From NCBI RefSeq assembly GCF_002014965.1, contig NZ_MUXT01000001.1, positions 226,218 through 290,217 on the forward strand: a stretch of DNA of 64,000 nt. The letters run 5' to 3'. Each line of letters begins with the position of its first letter. Position 1 is the first letter of the stretch. This DNA comes from Moraxella canis (lineage in GTDB: Bacteria > Pseudomonadota > Gammaproteobacteria > Pseudomonadales > Moraxellaceae). Below are positions 8,780 to 19,158 of this stretch, piece by piece. The translations under genes and the position numbers were made by a program. Under the pieces are notes generated by a model. The model ran no database searches, was not told the DNA's origin, and worked only from the letters and a program-made list of their open reading frames with translations.

Positions 8780-9812
8780 ATCTGTGAATTTGTTTTGCAA
8801 GGTATCTTGCTTCTGATTCGGTAAATTGTGAGAAATCATAGCCAAATTGCTCCTGCCACCATTGTTCAATTTCTTTGCCTGCTTGTTTGCGAAGCTGTCC
8901 AAGCGTGGCTTTGGTAATAGGCAGTTTAGCAGAATTGGGTTTACCATTCAAGGTGCTGGCTAAAATTACTTTGCCACCCTTGCTCTCAATAAAGCCACGC
9001 AAATCCGCCAATGTGCCACCTTGGGTAATCACATCATCAACAATCACATAATGATGGCCACTTAATACAACACCATCAAAACTGACACGTTTTAAGAGTC
9101 TGCCCACGCCATCAGATGATGTGCGATAAGCACGCTTAGCTTGTACAATATCTAAATCCATATCCACACCAAGCATTTCTGATAAAGCTAAGGCATAAGC
9201 CATAGGGATTTTGTTTCGTCCTAGCTGTTCTTCGGCATGAACAGGCACAATACGTACATTATCATAACCTTTAATTGTATGGTGTAATTTTAGTACAAAA
9301 TCATCTGTTAAGTATTCATCAACCAAAAACAATGCTGAGCTTAATTCCCCAGATTTGGCTTTTTGATAATGTTTGTGCGTTGTGATGGTGTCTTTGGTGT
9401 GGGCAATCATCACATTGGGCAAATCCCCCCAATCAGCTCTTTTCACAGTAAGCACTCCATCTTTGATATTGTCTAATTTTATCACAGCACCAAATGCCTT
9501 ATCAAAAGCTGTTGGCTCTAATACTGCCATCTCACCTAAGGTTAATGGCGTAAAATTACGATCAAGTTGTAGGGCACGAAATCGCTCGATACTTAATCCA
9601 CCGTCACGAAATAGCCTTGCTCGGCTTCTGCCCAGCACCTCATCTTGATAATTGTTTGGCTGTGATTTGAGCCATTCATAATAGCTTTGATTTTCAACAA
9701 CACCGTCCATGCTGGCGCGCTGCTTAGGCGCTTGATAGCTATCATAGACAATCTCAAAGCTTGTGCGACAATTAAAATGATAAGGCGGATATACAGCCGT
9801 ATCTAGGGGCAT
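8733..9812 (-). pseudogene. Prophage remnant: C-terminal part of Mu gpF/SPP1 gp7-like head protein fused to a phosphoribosyltransferase domain
   Basis: Residues 1-20 hold the end of the phage head-morphogenesis domain, with the hallmark PPYHFNCRTSF. Residues 43-95 continue as in gpF-type minor head proteins (YYEWLKSQPNNYQDEVLGRS, then RLFRDGGL and TPLTLGE). About residues 125-300 form a type I phosphoribosyltransferase-like domain whose PRPP-loop signature HYVIVDDVITQGGTLADL (254-271) is intact. An intact gpF would have another 150-300 residues in front. Here the frame meets a stop just upstream (TGA near 9834), so the gene lost its N-terminus at a recombination junction. The intact parts may still be translated from ATG 9812. 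No other capsid or tail gene survives nearby. Phage head proteins with extra enzyme domains may deliver them into the host; that is inference. Confidence 0.7.
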
Positions 9813-9987
9813 GAAATTGTCTTCAGAATCTCAAGCCAAGATTTCAGAGACCACATGTGGCTGCGTCGCTGATAAAGCACCTGAAGCGGTCAGCCTGACT
9901 GAGCTTAGCACAGCTGCCATTGATCCAAATGCGCGCGCTGAAGTTGCCCAAAAATCGTGCTGCACTCGCTCAGACCCTGCATGCTAG
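9811..9987 (+). CDS. Cysteine-rich small ORF, probably truncated
   Basis: A 58-residue frame with five cysteines arranged as TCGC (about residues 16-19), SCC (about 50-52) and a final AC. The first few codons overlap the prophage remnant, so the real 5' end was probably lost at the junction and this is the tail of a former host gene, or a small metal-binding protein with a replaced start. No good ribosome binding site precedes the ATG. A strong terminator follows within 60 bp in the same direction, which supports a former transcription unit. Family unknown. Confidence 0.35.
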   Translation: MKLSSESQAKISETTCGCVADKAPEAVSLTELSTAAIDPNARAEVAQKSCCTRSDPAC

Positions 9988-10035
9988 AAACCGTCAATGC
10001 CCTGATCATGCCGACCACCACACGCTGATCAATAA

Positions 10036-10075
10036 AAAACCATCTTAAATTAAGATGGTTTTGGTTTTTAAATGC
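10036..10075. terminator. Bidirectional terminator before hpt end
   Basis: Inverted repeat AACCATCTTAA / TTAAGATGGTT followed by TTGGTTTTTAA on the plus strand; the opposite side starts with a T6 tract on the minus strand. It can serve hpt and the plus-strand cysteine-rich ORF. Confidence 0.8.
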
Positions 10076-10087
10076 GCTTTTACTGAT

Positions 10088-10624
10088 TTACAGCCCAATT
10101 TCACCGATAAATGGTAAGTGGCGGTATTTTTGATCATAATCCAGACCATAGCCCACAATAAAACGATCTTCAACCTCAAAGCCGCAGAAACTCACCGCCA
10201 TCGGAATCTCGCGGCGCGATGGCTTACTTACCAAGGTGCAGATTTCAATAGAGTTCGGCTCGCGCGTTTGTAGGATCTCAACCACTTTTGATAAAGTGCG
10301 TCCTGAATCGATGATATCCTCAACGATCAGCACATCTTTACCCTTAATCTCGCTGTCCAAATCTTTGATAATCTTGACATCGCCGCTAGATACGGTGGTC
10401 TTATTGATATAGCTTGAAACGGTCATAAAGTCAATTTCGTGCAACTTATCAATCTCACGGCACAAATCCGCCATAAAAATTACCGAACCGCGCAACAGAC
10501 CGACCAATACCAGCTCTTTGTCGCTACCTGCATAGCGCGCGTTGATCTGTGCGCCCAGCTCTCTGACCTTGGCGGCGATTTCTTCGCTTGAAATCATGAC
10601 ATTTAATTGACGTGGTTCGTTCAT
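10088..10624 (-). CDS. hpt: Hypoxanthine phosphoribosyltransferase
   Basis: Purine-salvage enzyme that makes IMP (and GMP) from hypoxanthine (guanine) and PRPP. The PRPP-binding motif [14 protein letters not shown] (about residues 97-110) and the flexible-loop region [10 protein letters not shown] are intact. The purine-contacting [20 protein letters not shown] block is at the C-terminus. The start was set at ATG 10624 because AGGAG lies 6 nt before it; this gives 178 aa, the usual length. It reads toward the phage scar and ends at a strong terminator. Confidence 0.95.
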   Translation of the reverse strand: MNEPRQLNVMISSEEIAAKVRELGAQINARYAGSDKELVLVGLLRGSVIFMADLCREIDKLHEIDFMTVSSYINKTTVSSGDVKIIKDLDSEIKGKDVLIVEDIIDSGRTLSKVVEILQTREPNSIEICTLVSKPSRREIPMAVSFCGFEVEDRFIVGYGLDYDQKYRHLPFIGEIGL

Positions 10625-10712
10625 GACGACTCCTGATAACAATAATTAAAATAATTTAATAAAAGACTGCCGATTGTGTCAAGTCATCCAAAGACTACTG
10701 CAGGCTTTTTAT

Positions 10713-11972
10713 TCATAGATTTGCCAAAGCCATCTCAGATAATGCAAATTGTCGCACATCATTGAGCATGGTAGTATCAAAATTATGGATAAACACAAAT
10801 GCCAAACGGCGACTGGGATCACAAAAAGCAACCGAGCCATTATAGCCCATATGACCATAGCCCTCTGGAACATCCTGCAAGCTAAATACTCGATGAAATC
10901 CCATCCGCCAGCGCATATTTGCCGGCATGACCGCGTCATAGCCATCTGTCTGGATTGTGCGCATTTTGGATAATGTATCCGCTCCAATGATCGTGCGCCC
11001 TTGCCAGACGCCATCAGCTGCGTGCATGGCATAGATGCGCGCCAAAGCATTGGCAGTTGAGACGCCATTTGCGGCAGGCACGGTGGCTGTCAGCACATCA
11101 CGGCGATGGTACTCTAGCCCATCTTTGGCATTTGGCATGAGTGCATTTTTATAATTAGCAAGGTTCATGTAAGCCGTATCAAAATATAAGCGATTGATAT
11201 TGGCAGTGCTGATCGGCTTATCGCCCAATGCCTCACGCCATAAATGACTGGTTGGTAGGTTTGCCAAAGTGTTTAGGACTTGATCACTGTCAGGCTTCAG
11301 AACAGGCTTACGGCGAGGGGAGTTTTTGCTGGGCTGTTCATAAAAATAGCGCTCAGGTTTGGCAATTTGATGAACCAAAGCATCATCCACACCAAAATAC
11401 AGCTCGCCAACCACGCCTAAGGGCTGAGCCAAATACTCATTCAGCGCTTCATTGAGTGTCATGCCGGTGACGCGTTCGATTAGCCCACCAAGCACCCAGC
11501 CTGAGACCAGCGCACTATAAGCACTAACATACTGGTGCTCCTCTTGCGACTTAGGAACTTTCGTAGGCATGGCTGCGATGCGCTCTAGCATCCCATCCCA
11601 ATCAAGCAGTACATCAGCATCCGTCGTCACTGAGCTGATATCAAATAACCCTGCGGTATGCGATAAAATTTGCTTAAGGCGAATATCCTTCTTACCATTT
11701 TGGGCAAACTCTTGCCAATAATCGCTCACAGGGGTTTCATAATTCAACAGACCTTGATGGACAAGCGCGGCAACCAAAGTTGCCAGCACCCCTTTACCGA
11801 TCGAGAAATTCACCGATAAAGTTTGCGATGACCATGGCAACTCTGGCAATGCAAGCCCCGTGGCAGTATTAACCACCTCTTGATCATCTTTATAAATGAC
11901 CAATGCCCCACCAGCAGGCGCATCATCAAACTGTAGTGCCTTTAGTACCTGTGTAAAGTCTTGTTCAAGCAT
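10713..11972 (-). CDS. Class C beta-lactamase-like serine hydrolase (EstB-type)
   Basis: Member of the beta-lactamase/transpeptidase-like fold family (COG1680). The nucleophile motif S-x-x-K is seen in NFSIGKGVLATLV, the tyrosine motif in VSAYSALVSGW, and a C-terminal HMGYNGSVAF corresponds to the third motif with H-x-G in place of KTG, as in EstB-type esterases. No signal peptide is present, so it is probably a cytoplasmic esterase and not a resistance enzyme. At 419 aa it has the family length. The frame can be extended to a TTG at 11990, but ATG 11972 is more likely. It lies between hpt and the MaoC gene on the same strand, each with its own gap. Confidence 0.82.
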   Translation of the reverse strand: MLEQDFTQVLKALQFDDAPAGGALVIYKDDQEVVNTATGLALPELPWSSQTLSVNFSIGKGVLATLVAALVHQGLLNYETPVSDYWQEFAQNGKKDIRLKQILSHTAGLFDISSVTTDADVLLDWDGMLERIAAMPTKVPKSQEEHQYVSAYSALVSGWVLGGLIERVTGMTLNEALNEYLAQPLGVVGELYFGVDDALVHQIAKPERYFYEQPSKNSPRRKPVLKPDSDQVLNTLANLPTSHLWREALGDKPISTANINRLYFDTAYMNLANYKNALMPNAKDGLEYHRRDVLTATVPAANGVSTANALARIYAMHAADGVWQGRTIIGADTLSKMRTIQTDGYDAVMPANMRWRMGFHRVFSLQDVPEGYGHMGYNGSVAFCDPSRRLAFVFIHNFDTTMLNDVRQFALSEMALANL

Positions 11973-12048
11973 AGCTGTGATAGATATCAATTTTTATGAA
12001 CCAAAGCGCTTAAATGAATATAAATCAAGCGCTTAGATGAATCACTCA

Positions 12049-12945
12049 TCATAAATAGGCAAGCGTGCCCACCAAGTGCACTTTTTCGCTGTCTTTGGCA
12101 TATAGCCCAAATTCGATGCCAAGCTCATCAGGCGTATCGGTCATCAGCTCAATTTTTGATGGCAAAAATACAGGCAATTTAAATGACACATCCACGCGAT
12201 ATGCTGCAGGCAGCTCAAAATGGCGACTCATGGCGGCCAGTGAGCGCGCCTTAGTCCACATACCATGAGCGATCGCCTTGGGGAAGCCAAAAGCACGCGC
12301 CGACAGAGGGTGTAAGTGAATCAAGTTAAAATCACCAGAGACAAAGGCGTATCTACGACCGATATCCTCTTCAACATTGATCGCCAAAAACAGCCCCTCA
12401 TCCGATTTGGCAGGCTTTGAAAAAACAGGCTTAGCAGTCTCTGGCTTGGCAGCTTGTCTTTGCTCTTTGGATTTTTTTTGACGAGATAGGTAAGTGGATA
12501 CGCCTTCCCAAACCATTTCTTCATCCACCCAGACAGTCGTCACAAAATCAAACTGCTGCCCTTTATCATGCGCACGCAAATTATCCAAGCGCACTGACAG
12601 ACGCACCGTTTCTGTATCAAAAATCACACGATGCTGAGTGACGCTGTTTTCGACATGCACCAGTCCAAGCATGGCAAAAGGAAAATCTGGCTTTGCCATC
12701 ATGTTCATTTGCAACGTTTGTGACAGCACTGCAAAATAAGTCGCTGGCACACGCCCATCATCCAAAAAGCCACAAATCTTACGATAGTCGCGCAAGTTAT
12801 TTTGATCAATGGCAAGCTTATCCACTGTATAGACTGAGCTTGGCAGATCTTTTGCCTTGGTGTCCGAAGACGGCAGTAAGCTTTTGATGACATTGGCGTA
12901 GGTCGTGTGCATTTTTGGCAATTCGCTAAAATGTTTGTCCGACAT
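12049..12945 (-). CDS. MaoC-like (R)-3-hydroxyacyl dehydratase, HtdX type
   Basis: Double hot-dog protein. The C-terminal half carries the hydratase-2 motif with the active Asp/Asn-His set in SGDFNLIHLHPLSARAFGF (about residues 208-226), followed by AIAHGMW. The N-terminal half (about 40-150) is a second hot-dog without the motif. A charged linker rich in K, Q and A joins them (about 155-185). The family hydrates or dehydrates enoyl-CoA substrates. The start ATG 12945 is preferred to 12960 because AAGGA precedes it by about 9 nt. It follows the FabG4 gene on the same strand and probably shares its transcript. Together with the divergent thiolase it mirrors mycobacterial htdX-fabG4-fadA2. Confidence 0.85.
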   Translation of the reverse strand: MSDKHFSELPKMHTTYANVIKSLLPSSDTKAKDLPSSVYTVDKLAIDQNNLRDYRKICGFLDDGRVPATYFAVLSQTLQMNMMAKPDFPFAMLGLVHVENSVTQHRVIFDTETVRLSVRLDNLRAHDKGQQFDFVTTVWVDEEMVWEGVSTYLSRQKKSKEQRQAAKPETAKPVFSKPAKSDEGLFLAINVEEDIGRRYAFVSGDFNLIHLHPLSARAFGFPKAIAHGMWTKARSLAAMSRHFELPAAYRVDVSFKLPVFLPSKIELMTDTPDELGIEFGLYAKDSEKVHLVGTLAYL

Positions 12946-13041
12946 AATTTTTTCCTTCATGACCTATAATGGCTGAATAAATGATAAATTAGCAAGGCAT
13001 TGGATGGTCAACACCCTCCAATACCAAGCTCGTAAGGCAGG

Positions 13042-14409
13042 TTAGGCGCCAAGTACGCTTTGACCACAGACACGCACCACATTGCCATTAAGACCGCCAG
13101 CCTTAGGTGACAATAGCCAAGCGATGGTTTCTGCCACATCCACAGGCTCACCGCCTTGGCTCATGGAGTTCATGCGGCGACCTGCTTCACGGATGGCAAA
13201 TGGGATTTGACCTGTCATTTTGGTCTCAATAAAGCCAGGCGCCACCGCATTGATGGTGCGTGCTGAGTCTTCAAATACCTTGGCAGTCGCCTCAACCAGA
13301 CCAATAACGCCTGCTTTACTCATGGCATAATTTGACTGACCCAAGTTGCCGGCGATGCCTGAAATGGACGATACGCACACGATACGTGCAGCGTCACTCA
13401 GCCCATTGTGATTAATCAAATAATCATTCACGCGGTGAATGGCGCCTAAGTTGATGTTCATGACCAAATTCCATTTATCTTCGGTCATCTTAGCCAACGT
13501 TTTATCACGAGTAACACCGGCATTATGCACCACGCCATCAAGCACACCGCAAGCACGCACGATCTGCTCACCGGCATCTTCAGCTGTGATGTCCAGCGGC
13601 AGCGCATGACCACCAATCTGACCTGCGACTTTTTGTAGATTGGCGAGACTGGCAGGCACATCTAGGCAGTACACCTTGGCGCCATCACGAGCCAGCACCT
13701 CTGCGATCGCCTGACCGATGCCACGGCTTGCGCCTGTGACTAGGATTTTTTTGCCTTGAAGAGACTCCCCAGTCTTGGCTACAGCTTTAGTCAAATAAAT
13801 CGGCTGACCTGAGACATAGGCAGATTTGGCTGACATAAAAAATTCAAGCGTATGGGCAAGCTCGCTTTCAGCGCCCTTTTGCACATAAATCACTTGTGCA
13901 GTGATACCACGCTTAAATTCTTTGGCGATAGATTTGACAAAGCCAAGCACCGCACGCTGCGCCAAGCTAAAGCCAATGTCATCACCTGTGCAGCAGTCAG
14001 GACGCGCAATCACAAGGACTCTGCCCGACGCCTTGATACGGCGAGCGATCGGATGAAAAAAATCATACACTTGCTTAAGCTCATCAGTGCTTTTGATGTT
14101 GGTTGCATCAAAGATCGCCACCTTAAAACGAGCATTGTCATCTTTTAGGCGATCGCTGAGCGAAGTGGTTTTTAGGTTGGTGAAAGTGGCATCGGTATTG
14201 ACTTTGGCTTCATAACCACCCAAAATCTCAGCCAATGCACTCTGCACAGCCGTATCTTCACCGCTTGCGACACCCAAGGCAACTTCGCCGCGCACCACAG
14301 GCTGACCTGATTCATAACGGTCAAGCTTCATCGGCATCGGCAAGCCTAAATTTTTGGCAACTTTTTTACCTAAAGGTGATTGAACCAATTCTCCATAACG
14401 ATCGCTCAT
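13042..14409 (-). CDS. High-molecular-weight 3-oxoacyl-(CoA/ACP) reductase, FabG4 type
   Basis: A 455-residue FabG, about twice the normal 245. The N-terminal half (1-200) is a degenerate Rossmann domain without the catalytic residues. The C-terminal half (about 215-455) is a full short-chain reductase with GASRGIGQAIAEVLARDGAK for NAD(P)H, the NAG motif in VVHNAGVTRDKT, and the Ser-Tyr-Lys set in SSISGIAGNLGQSNYAMSKA. This is the architecture of FabG4, a CoA-linked 3-ketoacyl reductase that is NADH-preferring in mycobacteria. It is upstream of the MaoC gene on the same strand and divergent from the thiolase. The set could interconvert 3-ketoacyl-CoA, (R)-3-hydroxyacyl-CoA and enoyl-CoA. Confidence 0.9.
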   Translation of the reverse strand: MSDRYGELVQSPLGKKVAKNLGLPMPMKLDRYESGQPVVRGEVALGVASGEDTAVQSALAEILGGYEAKVNTDATFTNLKTTSLSDRLKDDNARFKVAIFDATNIKSTDELKQVYDFFHPIARRIKASGRVLVIARPDCCTGDDIGFSLAQRAVLGFVKSIAKEFKRGITAQVIYVQKGAESELAHTLEFFMSAKSAYVSGQPIYLTKAVAKTGESLQGKKILVTGASRGIGQAIAEVLARDGAKVYCLDVPASLANLQKVAGQIGGHALPLDITAEDAGEQIVRACGVLDGVVHNAGVTRDKTLAKMTEDKWNLVMNINLGAIHRVNDYLINHNGLSDAARIVCVSSISGIAGNLGQSNYAMSKAGVIGLVEATAKVFEDSARTINAVAPGFIETKMTGQIPFAIREAGRRMNSMSQGGEPVDVAETIAWLLSPKAGGLNGNVVRVCGQSVLGA

Positions 14410-14587
14410 CAGCAGACTCCTAATTTTAATGTTTAATGAATGATTTCATCGCTTAGTCACGGTGGCACATTGTGCTCACAGCGTAACGAAACGATGAAAT
14501 ATGACAATTTATTGTACCATAAAATCATGAATTTGAAGAAATCGGTACAAACTTAATACTCAAAAACTGCCATTTATTTATATTTGG

Positions 14588-14611
14588 TTATACAAAATAT
14601 TTTTTGTATAA
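14588..14611. promoter_or_regulatory. Palindromic operator across the thiolase promoter
   Basis: Perfect inverted repeat with 10-bp arms (TTATACAAAA / TTTTGTATAA) around a TATT centre, in the 328-bp region between the divergent FabG4 and thiolase genes. It covers most of the spacer and nearly all of the -10 box of the promoter TTGGTT (14584-14589) - 17 bp - TATAAT (14607-14612). Such a position fits a repressor site. The regulator is not encoded nearby. Confidence 0.6.
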
Positions 14612-14737
14612 TAATTTGTAATTAAAACCCGAAAATTTCCCACAGGGCGCGCTAATAATGCTAAGCTAAGCCATGAATTGCTCAAGCTTCGATATGATTC
14701 GGCTTTTCATTTTTATTAACGATATTAAGGATATTTT

Positions 14738-16021
14738 ATGAGCTTAAATAAAGTTGCCGTTTTGGGCGGTAATCGCATTCCTTTTGCACGCAGTAATGGC
14801 GTATATGCTGATGCCAGTAACACAGACATGCTGACCGCTGCTTTAGATGGTTTGGTCGCGCGTTTTGATTTGGCAGGTAAAGAAATTGGTGAAGTCGTGG
14901 CAGGTACTGTGCTTAAGCACAGCCGAGACCTAAACCTCACTCGTGAAGCGGTACTTAATACCGATCTGCCTGCGACGACGCCTGCCTACGATCTGTCTCA
15001 GGCGTGTGGCACTGGACTACAAGCAGCGTTTGCGGTGGCGAATAAAATCGCGCTTGGTCTGATCGACAGCGGCATTGCAGGGGGTACCGATACCACATCT
15101 GATGCACCGATTGAGCTGGGTGATGGTCTGCGTAAGCCGCTACTTCGCTTAGGTAATGCCAAAACTGCCAAACAACGCTTATCTGCAATCAGCACAATCA
15201 ATCCAAAAGATTTATTAGCTTTTCCTCAAAATGGTGAGCCGCGCACTCGTTTATCGATGGGTGAGCATCAAGCCATCACCGCCCTTGAGTGGAACATTAG
15301 CCGCGCTGATCAAGATGAACTTGCCTATAAAAGCCATCAAAACTTGGCGCGCGCATACGAATCAGGCTTTTTTGATGATTTGATCACACCATACAAAGGC
15401 TTGACCAAAGATAACAATCTGCGTCCTGATACCACACTTGAAAAATTAGCAACCCTAAAACCTGCCTTCGGCAAGAAAAACGCCAACCCAACCATGACCG
15501 CGGGCAACTCTACGCCACTGACCGATGGCGCCTCTGCGGTACTGCTATCAAATGAAGCATGGGCAAAAGAACATGGCTATGAGCCGCTTGCTTATATCAC
15601 TCATCAGCAAACAGCGGCAGTGGACTTTATCGGTAAAGAAGGTTTGACCGAAGGTCTATTGATGGCACCTGCTTATGCAGTGCCTAAGATGTTGGCACGT
15701 GCAGGTTTGACTTTGCAAGATTTTGATTTTTATGAAATCCATGAAGCCTTTGCCTCTCAAGTGCTGTCAACTCTAGCCGCTTGGGAAGATGAGACTTTCT
15801 GTAAAACTCGCTTAGGCTTAGATGCGCCACTGGGCAGCATCGATCGCAGCAAGCTCAATGTCAATGGCTCAAGCTTAGCGGCAGGTCATCCATTTGCAGC
15901 GACAGGTGGACGCATCTTAGTAACTGCCGCCAAACTACTGGCTCAAAAAGGCTCAGGCAGAGCGCTGATCTCTATCTGTGCTGCTGGCGGTCAAGGCGTC
16001 GTGTGTATCTTAGAAAGATGA
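14738..16021 (+). CDS. Acetyl-CoA acyltransferase (thiolase, FadI/FadA2 type)
   Basis: Thiolase of 427 aa, the longer FadI-like branch. The acylated cysteine is in LSQACGTGLQAAF (about residues 86-98). The C-terminal catalytic parts HEAFASQVLS, NGSSLAAGHPFAATGGR and SICAAGGQGV hold the catalytic His and the second Cys. The family condenses acyl-CoA with acetyl-CoA or cleaves 3-ketoacyl-CoA. The gene starts 328 bp from the divergent FabG4 gene and has an operator-like palindrome over its promoter. It ends with a strong terminator. No FadB-like partner lies beside it, which supports cooperation with FabG4 and MaoC rather than classical beta-oxidation. Confidence 0.92.
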   Translation: MSLNKVAVLGGNRIPFARSNGVYADASNTDMLTAALDGLVARFDLAGKEIGEVVAGTVLKHSRDLNLTREAVLNTDLPATTPAYDLSQACGTGLQAAFAVANKIALGLIDSGIAGGTDTTSDAPIELGDGLRKPLLRLGNAKTAKQRLSAISTINPKDLLAFPQNGEPRTRLSMGEHQAITALEWNISRADQDELAYKSHQNLARAYESGFFDDLITPYKGLTKDNNLRPDTTLEKLATLKPAFGKKNANPTMTAGNSTPLTDGASAVLLSNEAWAKEHGYEPLAYITHQQTAAVDFIGKEGLTEGLLMAPAYAVPKMLARAGLTLQDFDFYEIHEAFASQVLSTLAAWEDETFCKTRLGLDAPLGSIDRSKLNVNGSSLAAGHPFAATGGRILVTAAKLLAQKGSGRALISICAAGGQGVVCILER

Positions 16022-16034
16022 TTGATTAATATTC

Positions 16035-16074
16035 AGATAAACCCCCATTATCTTACTGGATAATGGGGGTTTAT
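16035..16074. terminator. Terminator downstream of thiolase
   Basis: Long stem AAACCCCCATTATC / GGATAATGGGGGTTT with a 5-nt loop. The plus-strand T run is short (TTTATT). ruvB converges on it from the other side. Confidence 0.8.
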
Positions 16075-16126
16075 TGATAAAAAATTGATCTAATAAACCA
16101 TGATTTCATAGCGATTTTAAACAATC

Positions 16127-17116
16127 TTACTCAAGCACATCCATCTGCGCCACCTTGTCTGAGATAATCCGCCCTTTACTGGTGCGCTGGATATAGCCTT
16201 GCTGCAACAAATATGGCTCAATCACATCCTCAAGCGTTCCGCGATCCTCAGCCATCGCCGCCGCCAGAGCCTCCACGCCTGCAGGACCGCCATGAAATCT
16301 TTGGGACAGCACCGCCAAATAACGGCGATCCAGCTGATCTAGCCCTTGCTTATCCACAGCCAACATATCCAGTGCCGCAGAAGCAATATCTGCCGTCGCC
16401 ACACCATTACCCTTGATCTCAGCATAGTCGCGCACGCGTCTTAGCAAGCGATTGGCAATGCGCGGCGTCCCCCGACTGCGATGCGCCACTTCTAACGCCC
16501 CACCGTCATCCATCAAAACCCCCAACAGTCTGGCTGAACGCTTGACGATCGTGGTCAAATCCTCAACATTATAAAATTCAAGTCTTTGGACAATTCCAAA
16601 GCGGTCAAATAAAGGTGCCGACAAAAGCCCTGCGCGTGTGGTGGCAGCCACCAAAGTAAAGGGCGGCAAATCCAGCTTAATCGATCGAGCAGCAGGACCC
16701 TCACCGATCATAATATCCAGCTGATAATCCTCCATCGCAGGGTATAATATCTCCTCAATCACAGGGCTGAGCCGATGAATCTCATCAATAAACAGTACAT
16801 CGCCCGCCTCAAGATTGGTTAAGATCGCCGCCAAATCCCCTGCTCGCTCAAGCACAGGTCCTGAAGTTGAGCGCAAATTACCACCCATCTCGCGCGCGAT
16901 GATATTTGCCAAAGTGGTCTTACCCAAGCCTGGCGGACCAAAAATCAGCGTATGATCCAGCGCCTCTCCGCGCGCTCTGGCAGCAGGAATAAAGACCTGC
17001 ATCTGCTCACGCACTTTGGGCTGTCCGATGTATTCATCCAAGCTGCCAGGACGAATGGCTCGGTCGGCGGCGTCGTCTTTTTTGGCATTTGGGTCAATTA
17101 AGCGATTTTCTAACAT
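16127..17116 (-). CDS. ruvB: Holliday junction branch-migration helicase subunit RuvB
   Basis: AAA+ motor that, with RuvA, drives branch migration of Holliday junctions. Walker A is [14 protein letters not shown] (about residues 59-72), Walker B is [11 protein letters not shown] (about 105-115), sensor 1 is [21 protein letters not shown]-terminal winged helix follows ([20 protein letters not shown]). The length of 329 aa is normal. Unlike in E. coli, ruvA does not lie directly upstream; a 255-bp gap and an unrelated divergent gene are there, so ruvB is transcribed alone. Confidence 0.97.
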   Translation of the reverse strand: MLENRLIDPNAKKDDAADRAIRPGSLDEYIGQPKVREQMQVFIPAARARGEALDHTLIFGPPGLGKTTLANIIAREMGGNLRSTSGPVLERAGDLAAILTNLEAGDVLFIDEIHRLSPVIEEILYPAMEDYQLDIMIGEGPAARSIKLDLPPFTLVAATTRAGLLSAPLFDRFGIVQRLEFYNVEDLTTIVKRSARLLGVLMDDGGALEVAHRSRGTPRIANRLLRRVRDYAEIKGNGVATADIASAALDMLAVDKQGLDQLDRRYLAVLSQRFHGGPAGVEALAAAMAEDRGTLEDVIEPYLLQQGYIQRTSKGRIISDKVAQMDVLE

Positions 17117-17386
17117 AATTTTTATTTTAAATGAGAATATAAAAGCCTATTTTAGCACAAATCCTTATCCAAAACCGATCCACCAAAATGTCAAAAATCA
17201 GGCATTTTTATCAAAAAATTGAAAAATAAGCGCATCAAGCGAAAGAAATCTCCCCAACTTTTGCCAATGTGTTACCAGATCGGGCGATATGCTACAATAC
17301 ACATACATATTGTGTGGGATTTTTTTACTAAAAAAACTTATCATAGGCACTTATCATAAGCCAGCCCAAAATTGATTGATTTGATA

Positions 17387-17899
17387 ATGAAAGTGCTTTT
17401 TAAAGCCCCTCTTATGACGATAACGCCTCGGCTTGAGGTCGCAGCGCTACGAGATAACGATCGTTTGTTTTTGAGCTGCGTTCAAAGTAGTGCTCATAGA
17501 CTTGGGATGATGCTCTTTGTGATGCTAAGTTTGGGTGTGTGCGCTGCTGCGTCGGCAAATAATACCACGCCTCGCTATCAGCGCATCTCAAGTCCTCAAG
17601 CCGTCAGCACTCAAGAGATTTATCTGACAGCGACACAGTATGAGTTGGCATTGATTCAAGTTCTCTCCGAGATTTGCCCACCTGTGCTCAATGCTCGCCA
17701 AAAAGCCAATTTTAATCGTGCCTATGACAGACAGCTGCGCATTTTTATGCCGCGGTCAGCCGATCCTTACCAAAGCTTAAGACAGCTGAGCACTCAGCGT
17801 GAGTATCGCATGGTTTTGCATAATGTGCGTGCCTGGACAGCCAGTTTTCCCGCCAGTGAAAATCGAGCGCTTTGTTATGAGTTCGCTGCGTCTGCTTAA
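17387..17899 (+). CDS. Uncharacterised secreted protein
   Basis: A 170-residue protein with a hydrophobic stretch ending in GVCAAASANN (about residues 42-59 from the ATG used), which looks like a signal peptide cleaved after an alanine. The positive N-terminal part is unusually long, so the true start may lie further in; ATG 17387 is used because the longer frame begins with TTG. The mature part is small, basic and helical, with QYELALIQVLSEICPPVLN and two cysteines that could form a disulfide. I recall similar uncharacterised proteins in Moraxellaceae, but no function. It precedes hemB on the same strand by 64 bp. Confidence 0.65.
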   Translation: MKVLFKAPLMTITPRLEVAALRDNDRLFLSCVQSSAHRLGMMLFVMLSLGVCAAASANNTTPRYQRISSPQAVSTQEIYLTATQYELALIQVLSEICPPVLNARQKANFNRAYDRQLRIFMPRSADPYQSLRQLSTQREYRMVLHNVRAWTASFPASENRALCYEFAASA

Positions 17900-17948
17900 G
17901 AAGTCGCCCCACTGTTCTTAATTTGATATAATCACCAAAACACGCTAA

Positions 17949-18962
<1,014 letters not shown>

Positions 18963-18981
18963 TCTCACCCAATATGATCTT

Positions 18982-19013
18982 AAAATCGCTTCAGCGCCAC
19001 TGAAGCGATTTTT
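18982..19013 (+). terminator. Terminator of hemB
   Basis: Inverted repeat AAATCGCTTCAG / CTGAAGCGATTT with a 5-nt loop followed by TTTATTTAT. Confidence 0.88.
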
Positions 19014-19158
19014 ATTTATATGCAATTTATTCATAATCAGTATGCAAAAGATAAGTTTGATATCACCTGAAAATTTTTCATGTAATCGGCTGGGTTTCGC
19101 CTACCGCAAGTCCAAAAATCATGCTAGAATAACTAAAATTTACCAAGCAATCGTGATA

